The position numbers and the translations under genes were made by a program. The notes under the pieces were generated by a model. It saw only the letters and a program-made list of their open reading frames with translations, was not told where the DNA came from and did not search any database. Shown here piece by piece: positions 11,066-20,962 of a stretch of DNA of 29,013 bases. The DNA is from Pinguiococcus pyrenoidosus (Eukaryota > Sar > Pinguiophyceae > Pinguiochrysidales > Pinguiochrysidaceae): NCBI GenBank assembly GCA_019677205.1, contig JAAMXY010002531.1, positions 329 through 29,341 of the forward strand, written 5' to 3'. How positions within the stretch are numbered: the first letter of the stretch is position 1; every line of letters starts with the position of its first letter.

Positions 11066-11344
11066 GGTGGACACAGTTCGACTGCGGTTTAAGTCACAGA
11101 TCTGTCGTTCGACGAAAGGGACAGAAAATGGCGGGAAACACAGGAAGGCGGACGGATACTACGCTAGGTATTTTGAAAATTTATTTCAAAATATATTTTG
11201 AAATAATTAAAAATATAAAATAACCATCATAATTTCTTGACCAAAAAATTCAAAAATGTTTTTTTCAAATTACTCAGGCTTCTTCTAGAATGTCCAAGTT
11301 CGCGTGTACTGCGCTCCTGTGGCCCTTTGAAGGCGCCACAACCG
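11066..11344. promoter_or_regulatory. AT-rich divergent promoter, transporter / ISCA2
   Basis: The 279-bp gap between two outward-facing genes holds a strongly AT-rich island (about 11168-11280) in otherwise GC-rich DNA. The island contains overlapping inverted TTTGAAA and TTTCAAA half-sites and runs of T and A. A shared bidirectional promoter is inferred. Confidence 0.55.
11181..11206. repeat. 26-bp perfect palindrome in divergent promoter
   Basis: Its arms contain TTTCAAAA and TTTTGAAA around an ATAT centre. A third half-site, TTTTGAAA at 11171-11178, makes a second overlapping inverted pair with the left arm. It could be a dimeric factor-binding site or simply AT-rich chance. Confidence 0.85.
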
Positions 11345-11898
11345 ATGATGATTCGCACAGCAGCGTCTCGCCTGGCGCGCACCTCATTCGCGCTGTCCCC
11401 CACAGTCCAAAGCTCCGTACTACAAGGCTTGCGCGGCTTGTCCACAGCCGAGACGCCTCTGTTCGAAGACCTCATCATCACCAAAGGCTGCGCAAAGCGG
11501 ATATTGGCGCTTAGGTAAGCTGCCCAGGGCGCCGCGTTTGCAGTCTTGGGTGCACACATGAGCTCACGTGGCTGTGGTGTAGGGAAAGCAGAGGAGATGA
11601 TGGCTTGCACCTGCGATTAGCGGTGGATAGCGGGGGTTGCAGCGGTTTTCAGTACAGTTTTGAGATGGAGGAGGCGGAGAAGACCGACGAGGACGACCGG
11701 GTGTTCGAACGAGATGGCGCCACAGTGGTGGTAGACGAGAGCTCCATGGAATTCGTCAGGGGCGCCACGGTGGACTTTGCTGTGGAGATGATTCGCAGCT
11801 CCTTTGTCGTGGTGAACAACCCGAACTCCGAGAGCGCTTGCGGCTGCGGCAGCTCGTTTGCCTTGAAGAATTTTGGGTCCAATCCGGCGCTAGATTGA
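11345..11898 (+). CDS. ISCA2: mitochondrial iron-sulfur assembly protein ISCA2
   Basis: A-type carrier protein that helps build [4Fe-4S] clusters in mitochondria. Exons 11345-11514 and 11583-11898 (69-bp intron, AG|GTAAGC to GTAG) give 161 residues. The first 40 or so residues, MMIRTAASRLARTSFALS onward, are Arg/Ser/Ala-rich without acids, a mitochondrial presequence. The core carries the three ligand cysteines: C76 in GGCSGFQY and C143/C145 in CGCGSSF. The DDRVFE, VVVD, VDF, IRSSF and NNP stretches match ISCA2 rather than ISCA1. The ATG at 11345 is followed at once by a second ATG. The stop is 73 bp from the stop of the convergent SNARE gene. Confidence 0.95.
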
Positions 11899-11971
11899 TG
11901 AAGAAGCTCTGTATCTTTTCCTTCCCACCTTCCTTTTTCTCGTGTGCTGCTTCTTTCTTGCGAGACCGTCG

Positions 11972-14220
11972 CTACCAAAACCCCCAGCTTTGCTGCTGCT
12001 CGTTCTGCTTGCGGAGCTGCCTCGCGAGGTCTTCAAACTGGCTCGCTGCGTTGTCTGCAGGGCAAGAGAAGCGTCAGTCGTCGATGCACGTGCACCATGA
12101 CAGGGCAGGGGACCAGGCACTTACTCAGATCATGGGTCTTTTGGGATAGCTCGTCTAGCTTCTCTCCTCTTTCCTGCAGCTGCTGCCCGGCTTCTTGAAG
12201 GGTCGACGCCACCTGCGACGTCGCCCGCTCTGCGGTCCTCGCCTCACCACGATCCTGGGTCTCACCTCCCTTGGCGGGGCCCGTGAACCATCCTGCGAAG
12301 CCGGGCTTCGACGGACTGCCGTTCTTCAGCAGCTTCTCCCGGTTCGCCGCGTCGATCGCCTCCTGAGCTTCCTTGCTTTGCTTTCGGTACCCGGGCGACT
12401 TCTTGCTCGTCGCGGGGCTTGCAGCGTCGCTTCCACCCTGCTGGGAGGCGCCTTCCGTCCCTTCCTCTCCAGAGCTTCTCCTGAAATTGAACTGGCTGAA
12501 GAACTCCTTGCGCTTTGCGCGCCTCCGTTCCTTTTGCGCTTCGGCGGCCCTCTCTTCTACCTCCGACGAGATCCCCAGCACGCTCGCAAGCTTCAAGGCG
12601 GTCGCCCCCGCAGCGTCGGGCTCGTTCACGGCTGCACCCGCGGAAACGAGCTTCAAGGCAACCTCACGCGTCACCTCCACCACCGCGTCACACGGCGCAT
12701 TGCGGGCAGTCTGGCGTGAACGACAAGCCGGATCAGCACGGGCCGAGCCAAGATGTGGAATACGTCTCAGGTGTGGGGGAGTACCTGCTGCGCTACTCGC
12801 TTTGCGGCACAGTAGAAGAGCACGTGCAGAGGATTCCTTCCCTTCGTGTCGATCACTTCGACTGCATGCGGGGCGCTTTCCACCAAGCGCTCCAGCATGC
12901 GCAGGAGAGCACCGCCCTCTGCTGACAGCGCCTCGAGGCTCGCGGTGGTCATCGCGGCTGCCAAAGAGTGCAAGGCCGTCGGTGGTGCCTCTGGTTTGGA
13001 CGCCTCTATGACAATCTGAACCCCGCGTCGTGTTAGCCCTTCATGTTGGCGCTGCTGCTTGTCGAGCAGCGCTTCACGGCTTTCCTACCTGCGCCCCGCA
13101 CTTCAGCAGGGCCTCGACAGCCGCCAAGTCTACTCTAAGGCAAGCATACATCAGGGCCGTGAGGCCTCGTACGTCCACGGCGTCGATGTTCACGCCCCAG
13201 GCGAGAAGCGCTTCGATACAGCGTGTGGTGACATCGCGGCGTTCCTCGTGGCTTCCATCAGACCGGGGATAAGGATACTGCAAAATCGCGGAAAAAACCG
13301 GGGTTCGGCCAGATATATCCGTCACCGTCGGATCCCCCCCGGCGGACATGAGGTACGCGAGGAGGCTATCATAGCGGAGAGCCGCGCAGAGATGCACCGG
13401 CGTCATTCCTGGCTGAACCTTGATGCGCGCTTTTGGAAGCGCGGAGCCATCGGAAGCTCGCAAAGCCTTCGGTCGCATCGGAGAGGGCGTTTGGGATTTA
13501 GCTGGGCCGCATGTGGAATGTGGGCGCGATCGGGACGCTCACCTCTTTCCTCCCACCGACGATCATGGGCACGCCCTTCGGACAGGCCGGTGCCTTGTGT
13601 GCCGACGCATTCACGTTTCCTCCCGCCCGGATCAGCTGCTGGACGAAGTCGCTGGACCCAGCGCTCTCAAGGACGCCGATGTGCAGGGGGATCAGCCCCG
13701 TCGCCGGGTCGGGATCGTTGATGCCGAGCACGGCGTCTTGACGCAGACTGTTCAGAAGAGCAGCGTCTTTGCGAAGAGCAGCGTCATGGTACGTCTGCCT
13801 GATGATGAGCCCATCCCACCGAAAGTCCGGCGACGCCGCATGGGGCCGCGCGCTCATCGCCATCTTCGAACCAAGATCCCGAAGCCATGTCATCTTCTGG
13901 TTGAAGGACGACGCGATCAGGACGCACATCTCCTGCGGCTTCGTCTGGAAGTCGCTCTGCATGCCCTCTCGGAAAGTCAATCCCCATCGGCAACTCCTCG
14001 CGGCTCCTTGGGGTTGCTCTCCCAGTCGCTCTTTCTCAGAGCTGCTTTGATAGATATCCACGATCACAATCTCGTTCAAAGGGAAGACCCTCTCGGGGGC
14101 CAGCTCGATATCCGGTGCAAGCGCTCTACAGGTTAGGCACAAATGTGTAAGTCTCAGGACTCGGGCACAAGCTTCTTCCTCTTGTTCTTCTTCTTCTTCT
14201 TGTTCTTCTCTTTGTTTCTT

Positions 14221-14251
<31 letters not shown>

Positions 14252-15573
14252 GTCTCGTTCACACACCCACACCCACACATAAGCAGAACACGGACATAAA
14301 AACCCAACAGCTCACCTCAAGACAATCAAGTTCGAGGCCTCGCGTCGAACAGCGTCGACGTCGGTGGGGTCGGCGCTTTCCTTGGGCCCACTTTCATCCG
14401 TCGCTTGGATTGCAACGTCTGCCTTCGGAATCGTGAAGCCGATGAGCGGCCTCTGATTCGTGCACTGGACCGGCTGCGTGACCAGCAGGAAGTCGGTAAA
14501 AAGGAGCAGCCATCGTTCCTCGACGCCATCCCATAGTCTACCCAGCAGAGAAAGCAGGGGACAACAGGATTGAGAGTAAGACCGCCGCCTTCTCGAGCAC
14601 AAGGGGAAACGCCCGTACGTACCGGCCCTTCTGTAGAATCTTCACAGGCCCCGCTCGCACCAGCTTTTGCAAGCTTGTGCCGTGGAGCACATTCACGGCG
14701 ACCTCTCCCCACGCAGACGAGCTCAAGAGGTCGACCACTTCAGCGGACGGCGGCGGGGTGGGTACTGCATTTGGACTCGCATAGGACACGGGTCCCCGAA
14801 CTTTTTCGAGGGCCGCAGCCGTCGCTCCGCTGAAAACAAGCCTGGCGTCGCGAGAAGACGCGTCAGACTCAGACGACACGGAGTGCGTGCTCTTGGAGGG
14901 GCTGCCGGCAGGCGCTGCGGCTTGAAGGGGCTCGCCCTCAAGCGTGCCTCCCCTTGGTGTGACAACCGCCTCTCCCTCGCCCTTCGCTTCGCCGCTCTTG
15001 CGGCTTTGGGCTATCGTCTTCCTAATGTCAACTGCCCCCGGCGAAAGCAGAGGAGTGGCTTGCAGTCCCCGAATGAGCGTCACGGACAGAGGACGCGGGC
15101 TGTCCTTCAGGGCACGCACGAGATCGGCCCATCGAGCGTTCGTCAGGATCTCGCCCCGAAAGTCCAAAGCGGCAGCGGCCTCCTGCTCGGGTTTTGCCCC
15201 CGCCGCCCCCTCCACGTCCGCAGCAGCAGCAGCTTGAGGGGCTTCTTCAGCAGGTTCTTTCTTCAATGCTTCTGAAGTTTCGTCCCCAGCCGCTGCCTGT
15301 TCTTCTGGCGCTGGGGCTTCGCTCGGCAGAGCGTCCGGAGCGTCTGTATTTTCCGGAGCTTCTACAGCAGCTGCGGTTTCTGGCACTTCTGGCGGCGTCT
15401 GCACTTTGGCGGCTGGAGCAAGCTCTACTACGACGTCCCCGACGCGTAGTCCCAAGGCTTCCGCTTGACCGCCTCGGGCGACCTTGTGGACGAGGGCGCA
15501 ACCCTGCTCGGTGCGACGCATCGTGAAGCCCAGCAGCCCTTCCTGAAACGCCACGGTGAACTCTTGCAGGCCG

Positions 15574-15615
<42 letters not shown>

Positions 15616-16394
15616 GGCTCCAGCTCCGCGTGCTCGGAAGGTCCACTCAGGGCAGCATCCTTCTCTGCTGACGACATGAGAACCGCGGCGTCCTCCGACG
15701 CAAGCGACGCCCCGTGCTCCGCAACGGAGTCGTCGAGCACGGCCCGGACAAACGCCGGATCGATGGCGGCTGGGGCTTCTTTGTAAGAGGTCTTCACGGC
15801 CTCAGCCTCCGGCACCAGCATGGCCTCGTTTTCTGGGCCCTTGCCCAGCCACAGGCCAGTCGGCACATGCCGGAAGGACAGTCTCGTTGTTGTGTCGTCC
15901 TGCGGTGGTCCCAACGAGCAATAGCAAAAGCATCAGCTGATGCATCTTCTTCGGTGATTCTGCGCCGCACACTTCGCTTCAAGAACTTTCGTAGCGTCCA
16001 CGCCTCAGCAGTAGTCGCGGCCCAAGACGAGAGAGGCCAAAGCGTCGGACGGATCGCCGCTTGGGCCATGGATCATCGTCGGTAGCATCCGGATCTCTGT
16101 CCCAGCTTCACGCTCTCCTTCCCAACTCACCTCCGTATGCGCCACCACGTCAAAATCTTCCGCCTCCTCAGCAGTCTCTTCGGGGAGGCAGTCCTTCCAG
16201 ACGAGGTGCAGCGAGTCCGGTGCCTTTGTGAGCGCCAGAGAAGTGCCAAAGAGGATCCGTCGTTTCTGTCCGTGAGAGGGCGCTTCCGGCGGCAGCCACT
16301 TCAGAAGCCCATCTGGCGCCGAGTCCGCCCACACGGCGTTCGGAGAGGCTCCATCGACGCTGAGGAAGCTATCTTCGCAGATGAGAGATCCCAT
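11972..16394 (-). CDS. PDZ-PH-ankyrin protein with C-terminal R-SNARE motif
   Basis: Eight exons: 16394-16029, 15899-14623, 14537-14316, 14125-13543, about 13418-13089, 13015-12785, 12710-12125 and 12054-11972; about 1225 residues. The first donor (weak GTCTTG) and the exon-5 acceptor are uncertain; all other junctions agree in phase. Order: an N-terminal region with RHVPTGLWLG, faintly beta-trefoil-like; a Glu-Gln repeat; a PDZ domain at 235-286 and 368-400, split by a Glu/Ala/Pro insert; PH at about 538-711 (GPVKILQKGR, ERWLLLFTDFLLV, ending MTWLRDLGSKM); ankyrin repeats at about 740-1030 (GLIPLHIG, GMTPVHLCA, GRTPVFSA, GLTALMYA, GRNPLHVL); a charged linker; and an R-SNARE helix at 1170-1213 with zero-layer R1184. 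No membrane anchor follows. A role in tethering or regulating vesicle fusion at phosphoinositide membranes is inferred. Confidence 0.82.
12125..12211 (-). other. R-SNARE motif, upstream part
   Basis: Codes for residues 1170-1198 of the preceding gene; the motif continues in exon 12054-11972. Counting from R1184, the layer positions hold L1188, L1191, T1195, L1198, A1202, F1205, A1209 and L1212, and upstream L1181, A1177, L1174 and V1170. Seven of the eight positions after the arginine have the same residue as VAMP2. Confidence 0.85.
14167..14258. repeat. pyrimidine-rich microsatellite in intron
   Basis: TTC and TC/CT tracts on the plus strand (GA-rich on the gene's strand) fill much of the 190-bp intron 14315-14126 of the SNARE gene. 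Confidence 0.9.
15566..15620. repeat. CTCCTG hexanucleotide microsatellite in coding exon
   Basis: About eight CTCCTG units on the plus strand encode an alternating Glu-Gln run at roughly residues 215-231 of the SNARE protein, just before the PDZ domain. Confidence 0.9.
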
Positions 16395-16660
16395 GGCGCT
16401 TCAGCTCAAAAGATCTCTTGGAGAGGGGCGTTTTGCGGACAGAGACCGGGGGTTCTCAGAATCGTTCATCTACCTTTGAATTGGTTTTTGATTCTCGTTA
16501 TCGAAAATATTCATATCTTTACACTGATTCGATCGTCATCATACTTGGACTGTTTTCGATGAATTATCTCTCATGTAGTCATCGAATATCGTAGAAGGCA
16601 CGATCCAAATTTCATTTACCATGAGGGCTGAACGCCACAAAAGGCTTATAGTAAGGCAGC
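16395..16660. promoter_or_regulatory. AT-rich divergent promoter, SNARE protein / COMM protein
   Basis: This 266 bp separates two outward-facing genes. It is AT-rich around 16480-16615, with several CGAAAATATTC / CGAATATCG-like stretches. It lacks the TTTGAAA/TTTCAAA pair seen at 11181 and 22988. Confidence 0.45.
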
Positions 16661-16879
16661 ATGGCGCGTCTTATCGATATGGATTGGAAGTTCGGTGTCA
16701 CAGCGTCCTCGGATGCTTTGGAGTCCCACGGATCACCCTTTCTGCAGCTGAAGCTGTGCCTGGCGGAGGGGGTGGCTGTGCGAGAAGTACTGGTCGAGTT
16801 GACTTTAGAGCAGTTCTTCGCGTTCTTGGCAGATATGGAGAAGGCCAAGGCAGTTCTGGACCTCATGGCGGAAAGCTAG
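16661..16879 (+). CDS. minimal COMM-domain protein (COMMD family)
   Basis: A single 72-residue open frame that is almost entirely a COMM domain, the interaction module through which COMMD proteins form the Commander complex in endosomal recycling. MDWKFGVTASSDALES, FLQLKL, ELTLEQFFAFL and a final helix ending in KAVLDLM match the domain from start to end, most like COMMD7. It lacks the N-terminal helical domain of most COMMD proteins, as does the short animal COMMD6. An ATG sits at the exon start, but an AG directly before it (GTAAGGCAG) leaves open that an upstream exon splices here. The gap to the divergent SNARE gene leaves little room for one. Confidence 0.8.
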   Translation: MARLIDMDWKFGVTASSDALESHGSPFLQLKLCLAEGVAVREVLVELTLEQFFAFLADMEKAKAVLDLMAES

Positions 16880-17405
16880 AAGCTAAAAGCGAGAGGCTAG
16901 AAGCTAAAAGCTAAACGCTGAAGACTGAAGACCAAAGACAAGAAAACCAAAAAGCTGCAACTTGGACGCTTTCGAAGATTCGAAACCTTCGAGGGGATTC
17001 CGGCGGAGAGGAACCGATGGAACTTGCTTGGGAAGAGGGAACGTGCAGTCTGGCCTCTTCTCAGAACGACGCAAAGCTTTGTGCTTCGCGGAACTAGGCT
17101 CTTAGGGCTCCTTGACATCGGCGCAATGTACAGAAACCGGAGCCATGGAGCCACATGGCACAGCACAAGACCAGAAGGCACCCGTGCTTCAGAATGGCGG
17201 CTTCCTGCATGGATCCGCAGAGCACTAGGTGTACTAGAAGGAGTCGCGATGCAGACGGTTCTTTCATAGTGCAAACGCTTGTGTAGAAACCAATCTTGTC
17301 TCAGTGTCCGTGTCTTTGTCAATTGCGCACACCCTCGCGCTTCACCCTCAAGCATCAGAGCTGTCCTACGGTCCTACGGTCTCACGGTCTCTCGGAGCGT
17401 CCGTC
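16880..17405. other. convergent 3' intergenic region with degenerate repeats
   Basis: This 526 bp lies between the ends of two convergent genes. It starts with imperfect copies of AGAAGCTAAAAGC and GCTGAAGACTGAAG (about 16873-16940). A short plus-strand frame at 17024-17269 has no recognisable protein features. Confidence 0.5.
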
Positions 17406-18803
17406 TCACTTGCCCGCGTTGGCCTTCTTTGTCTTTCTCTCGATCTTGCGCTTGAAGGCCCGAAGCGTGTGAGCTTGCACGTTGTAGGGCCCGAACGTGG
17501 TCCACTTCGTCATGTCTTCATCAAACGGCTGTCGCAGGTCCCAAACGAGCAGCTTAGGGATATACTTCAATACGTTGTTCTGGAGCTCAGCGATCCGCCC
17601 CTCGCTGAGCGTGTTGGCAAAGCTCATGGCCTCTTCCCAGCTGTTCGCCACCAGAGCCACCTCGTGGATCCACTTGACGTCCCCCCTCCTGAAGTAGTGC
17701 GCGTAGGCGTTGCTTGGCAGCAGCGATTGCTGCTCGGGCCATCTCCGCACGCCCAGCTGGCCCTCGAAGACAATCGGGATGCAGCCCGCGACGAGGGAGT
17801 CAAAGAACGCCTTGCGGGGCGGCTGATCTCCCGGCGGGTGAATCGAGAATGTCCAGTCCAGATACTCCATGGACAGCTCCAACGGCCCCCCTCCCGTGAA
17901 GTTGGACACTTCCTGGTAGTTGCATCTCTCGGAGCTGATGCACACATCCACGAGGGGCTTGCGGAAGTCGTGTCGCCCAGTGGCTCCCACAAGCATCAGC
18001 GTTTCGCGGCGGCGGGGCTTCTTGAGCAGGTATTCCATCCACTGGCGCACCTCGGCGTCCGACCTCGGGTGGAACGACGTTGGAAATGGCGCGCCGAAGA
18101 ACTTCAGTCCTTCCTCCAGCGGGCCCATGAGAGAGACCCAGGAGGCCTCCCCCCAGTGCTTCCTGTTCAGGGACAGTCCGTAGGGCCGCGGCAGCGGAAT
18201 GAGGAAGTCCAGGCCTTGGTGCATTCTCCAGGAGGGATGCTTGTGGAGCTTCTTCTGCAGGTGGCTTATGTATCTCATGGCTTGCCGCCTAGTCTCGCCC
18301 CCCTTAAAGGCGAAGACGCTGAGCATATTCCCGGGAAACGCCACCAAGAACGCGTCGGCCTCTTCGACGCTGTCCGCCCGGCAGTTCTCAATCACGTAGC
18401 GATAGAACTGCGTGTGCATGGAGTACTGATGCGTCTTGAAGAGCTCCAGCCCCACATCGCCCACTAGGACTGGCCCCGTGCCCTGGCCGGCATTTTCCAT
18501 GCGATAGCAGTCGACGTGAGTCTCCGGCAGATCCGCAGCGCAGGAAATTCCTAGGAAGTCCGCCTTGGCAAGATCCGAGCTGTTCCAGTCCACCTTGGGG
18601 TCCAAGAAGCTCCACTCCGCAGGCACCTCCGCATTGGCCGTCAGGAAGGGGAACATGTCGGGCGGCGGCGGGAAGTAGTGGATGTAGATCTTGAGGTTGG
18701 CGCACAGCAGCTCGGAGCGAGTGGGCGTTGCTCTCACATACTCGCCACTCCAGAGCGCCGCAAGCGCCCAGCAGAATCCGACAGCGCCGCGCCAACCGGC
18801 CAT
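17406..18803 (-). CDS. exostosin-family (GT47-like) glycosyltransferase
   Basis: A single-exon gene of 465 residues, the only long intronless gene here. ATG at 18803 opens a signal peptide (MAGWRGAVGFCWALAALWSG), so the protein enters the secretory pathway, probably Golgi lumen. The N-terminal half includes IYIHYFPPP and HTQFYRYVIENCRA, where exostosins have their YxYDLP and E-x-x-F segments. The C-terminal signature lies at about 311-346: SMEYLDWTFSIHPPGD then FFDSLVAGCIPIVFEG, matching the exostosin S-x-F-C-L-x-P-x-G-D ... GCIPV nucleotide-sugar region. The protein ends in a Lys/Arg-rich tail. It probably adds sugars to cell-surface or scale glycans; donor and acceptor cannot be told. A lack of introns could mean retrocopy origin or transfer, but composition matches its neighbours. 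Confidence 0.88.
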   Translation of the reverse strand: MAGWRGAVGFCWALAALWSGEYVRATPTRSELLCANLKIYIHYFPPPPDMFPFLTANAEVPAEWSFLDPKVDWNSSDLAKADFLGISCAADLPETHVDCYRMENAGQGTGPVLVGDVGLELFKTHQYSMHTQFYRYVIENCRADSVEEADAFLVAFPGNMLSVFAFKGGETRRQAMRYISHLQKKLHKHPSWRMHQGLDFLIPLPRPYGLSLNRKHWGEASWVSLMGPLEEGLKFFGAPFPTSFHPRSDAEVRQWMEYLLKKPRRRETLMLVGATGRHDFRKPLVDVCISSERCNYQEVSNFTGGGPLELSMEYLDWTFSIHPPGDQPPRKAFFDSLVAGCIPIVFEGQLGVRRWPEQQSLLPSNAYAHYFRRGDVKWIHEVALVANSWEEAMSFANTLSEGRIAELQNNVLKYIPKLLVWDLRQPFDEDMTKWTTFGPYNVQAHTLRAFKRKIERKTKKANAGK

Positions 18804-19657
18804 CTTGGACGCTGGCAAAGAGTCTCAGCGCACCGGAGGCCTTGGCAAAGGTCGTCGAAGCGGCGCCAGCGTCTCAAAGCCCCAACGGAATTTGGCACCA
18901 AACTGCGAACGCTGCACGAACTCAAAAAATTCGAGGGAAAAACTCCAAACCAGAACCCGGAAACGCCAGCGCGTGACAGATGGAGGTGTCCAAGAGGACG
19001 TCCGAGTACGCCCGCTGGTGTTGGGGGTCCAGGTGGAAGCCGGAAGCGCGTGGAAGGCGCGGCTGGATCTTTCCCTCGTCAGCGGTCAGCTGACCACGAT
19101 CGGAGCTCCCTACAACAGCGAAGCAATCCGCTGAAGCCCGCAAACGCCCGAAACGGTAATTGGTCGGAGCGGGGTTGTCCAATCTCATTCCAAAACCCGG
19201 GGCCGTTTCACCGGAACTACCCGGTGCTCACAATCCTAGCATATCCCGTCGCAAATCGATCTGAACTTTCAAATAAATATCTCAATATCCCGTTCTCTAG
19301 GATCCCGGAGCTGTGGATCAGAAAAGAAACTCCCGGCGGTTTTCCGCCGTTGCGGCGCCGTTCAGAAGCGGTTTTGCAAGACAAACGCTCCTCTCAAACG
19401 AGAGCTCGCCGCTTAATCCGTGTGGCCTGCGCCCGATTCTGTGGCGCCGTCCGTGCGCGCGAGAATTCATTCTCTCCGCGCCCCTTGCGCGCGCGTCCGT
19501 GTGAACGTCCGGTGAGAATTCGCGCGCCCAAAGCGCCACTTGAGCTTGCGAATTCTGCGCGGGCTTGTGGAGAATCCGGCGCCCGCCGCAGCAAAGCTCA
19601 CCTTCCTCGCGCGTGTCGTGCAGATAGCAGCGCTGCGACCAGCGCCAGAGACACAGC
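18804..19657. promoter_or_regulatory. divergent intergenic region, exostosin / MYB
   Basis: The longest head-to-head gap (854 bp). It includes a short AT-rich piece with TTTCAAATAAATAT (about 19267-19283) and a CpG-rich part with GCGCGC runs (about 19440-19600). That part holds three GAATTC sites and the inverted repeat GAGAAT-TC-ATTCTC at 19461-19474. A 398-residue plus-strand frame running through it is rejected as coding. Confidence 0.4.
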
Positions 19658-20962
19658 ATGGCGGATGGACATGCCGATCCGGCGCTCGGCGCCGCCTTGG
19701 CCGCAGACGGCTTGGACAACTACGATGCTTCCGCGGCGCTCCACGCTCCTCTGCCCATGGAGGCGCCGGCCAGCGCCGCTGCGGCCCCGGCAGCCGCCCC
19801 GGCCAAGAAGAAGGCCGGCTTCAGCCGCAAACCCTGGACGAAGCATGAGGACGAGATGCTCAAGGAGCTGGTGAACCGCTTCGGGCCCAAGCGCTGGGCG
19901 ACGATCGCGTCGCAGCTGCCGGATCGTATCGGGAAGCAGTGCCGGGAGCGGTGGACCAACCACTTGCGCCCGGAAATCTCCAAGGATCCCTGGCGACCCG
20001 AGGAGGACGTGCTCATCTTCTACTACCAGAAGCTGCTGGGCAACCAATGGGCAGAAATTGCCAAGTATCTGCCCGGGAGAACGGAAAACGCCATCAAGAA
20101 CCGCTTCCACTCCAGCCTGCGGCGGTTCCAGCGCCAGGAGAAGCGCAAGTACGGGCAGCAGGCGGTCCTGCGCGCCATGTTTGCGAGACAGGGGATGAAC
20201 ATCCCCGGCTTTGGGGCGCTTGCAGCCGGGATGCCGCAGGCACAGCTGGCGCTCGCGGTGGAGATGCAGAAGAAGGCCGGCAGCAAGAAGAGCAACAAGG
20301 AGGAAGGGAAAGGAGAGGAGGAGACCGCCGACGACGGCTCCGATCCGAACGCAAAGGGGCCGCGCGCAGAGGATGGAAAAGACGAGACCGGAGGCGTCCC
20401 GAATCCCATGGTGGGCTTGGGGACGGTCGACCCCAACGTCTCACAACTTCTGGGGAACTTCGACCCGGCCATGGTCGCTGCGCAGCAGGCCCTCTTGATG
20501 AACACACCGGGCCGCCAGGCGAACGCAGCAGCAGTAGCATCAGATACCATTTCAAACACAAAGGAGTAAGTGGACCGGCCGTGGGAGCCTCTCCTGCGTT
20601 CCTCGCCATGGGAGGAAAGGCAAGGTGCTCACGTCGGCCCGTGCCTTGCTTTCTTCGCAGAGGACAGCCGAATCCGCCGCCCGCAAATGCAGAGGTCTTG
20701 CGCGCGGCGCTGCTCCAGGCGGCCGCGGGAGGAAACCAGGAGGTTCTGGGCAAGCTTCTTGGTAGGTGACAAGTGCCGCCCGCCTTCCACCCACAACGGC
20801 GAAGTGCTCGTGGTGCTCACGAGCGGCGTTCCTGCCTTGTCGTTCTTCCGCGTCTTACCAGGCATGAGCTCACTGTCCAATATTCCGAGCATCGATCCAG
20901 CCGTCTTCGGGTCCTTGCAGCCCCAGGGCATGGAGCCGCCCGCTCCGACCAAGACTGATTAA
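19658..20962 (+). CDS. R2R3-type MYB DNA-binding protein
   Basis: Exons 19658-20565, 20661-20761 and 20862-20962 (introns of 95 and 100 bp, GA|GTAAGT to GCAG and G|GTAGGT to CCAG) give 369 residues. An Ala/Pro-rich N-terminus is followed by two MYB repeats. Repeat 1 is at about 59-104, with Trp60, Trp80 and Trp99. Repeat 2 is at about 110-156, with Trp112 and Trp131, the third Trp replaced by Phe150. PDRIGKQCRERWTNHL and PGRTENAIKNRF are the recognition helices; they resemble animal c-MYB and cell-cycle 3R-MYB proteins in sequence. A Lys/Glu-rich middle (about 215-255) and a Pro/Met/Gln-rich tail may be regulatory. It is expected to be a nuclear transcription factor; targets are unknown. Confidence 0.93.

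Noticed and set aside
15428-15646. Ser-Arg repeat protein on the minus strand
   Set aside because: An out-of-frame reading of the CTCCTG microsatellite that encodes Glu-Gln in the true frame.
17406-18803. Exostosin gene as a recent bacterial transfer
   Set aside because: It is intronless, but its base composition matches the neighbours and it carries a eukaryotic-style signal peptide; the evidence is not enough.
18678-19874. 398-residue plus-strand open frame overlapping the MYB start
   Set aside because: Arg/Pro/Ser-rich with no domain, and it runs antisense to the exostosin 5' end and through the MYB exon in another frame.
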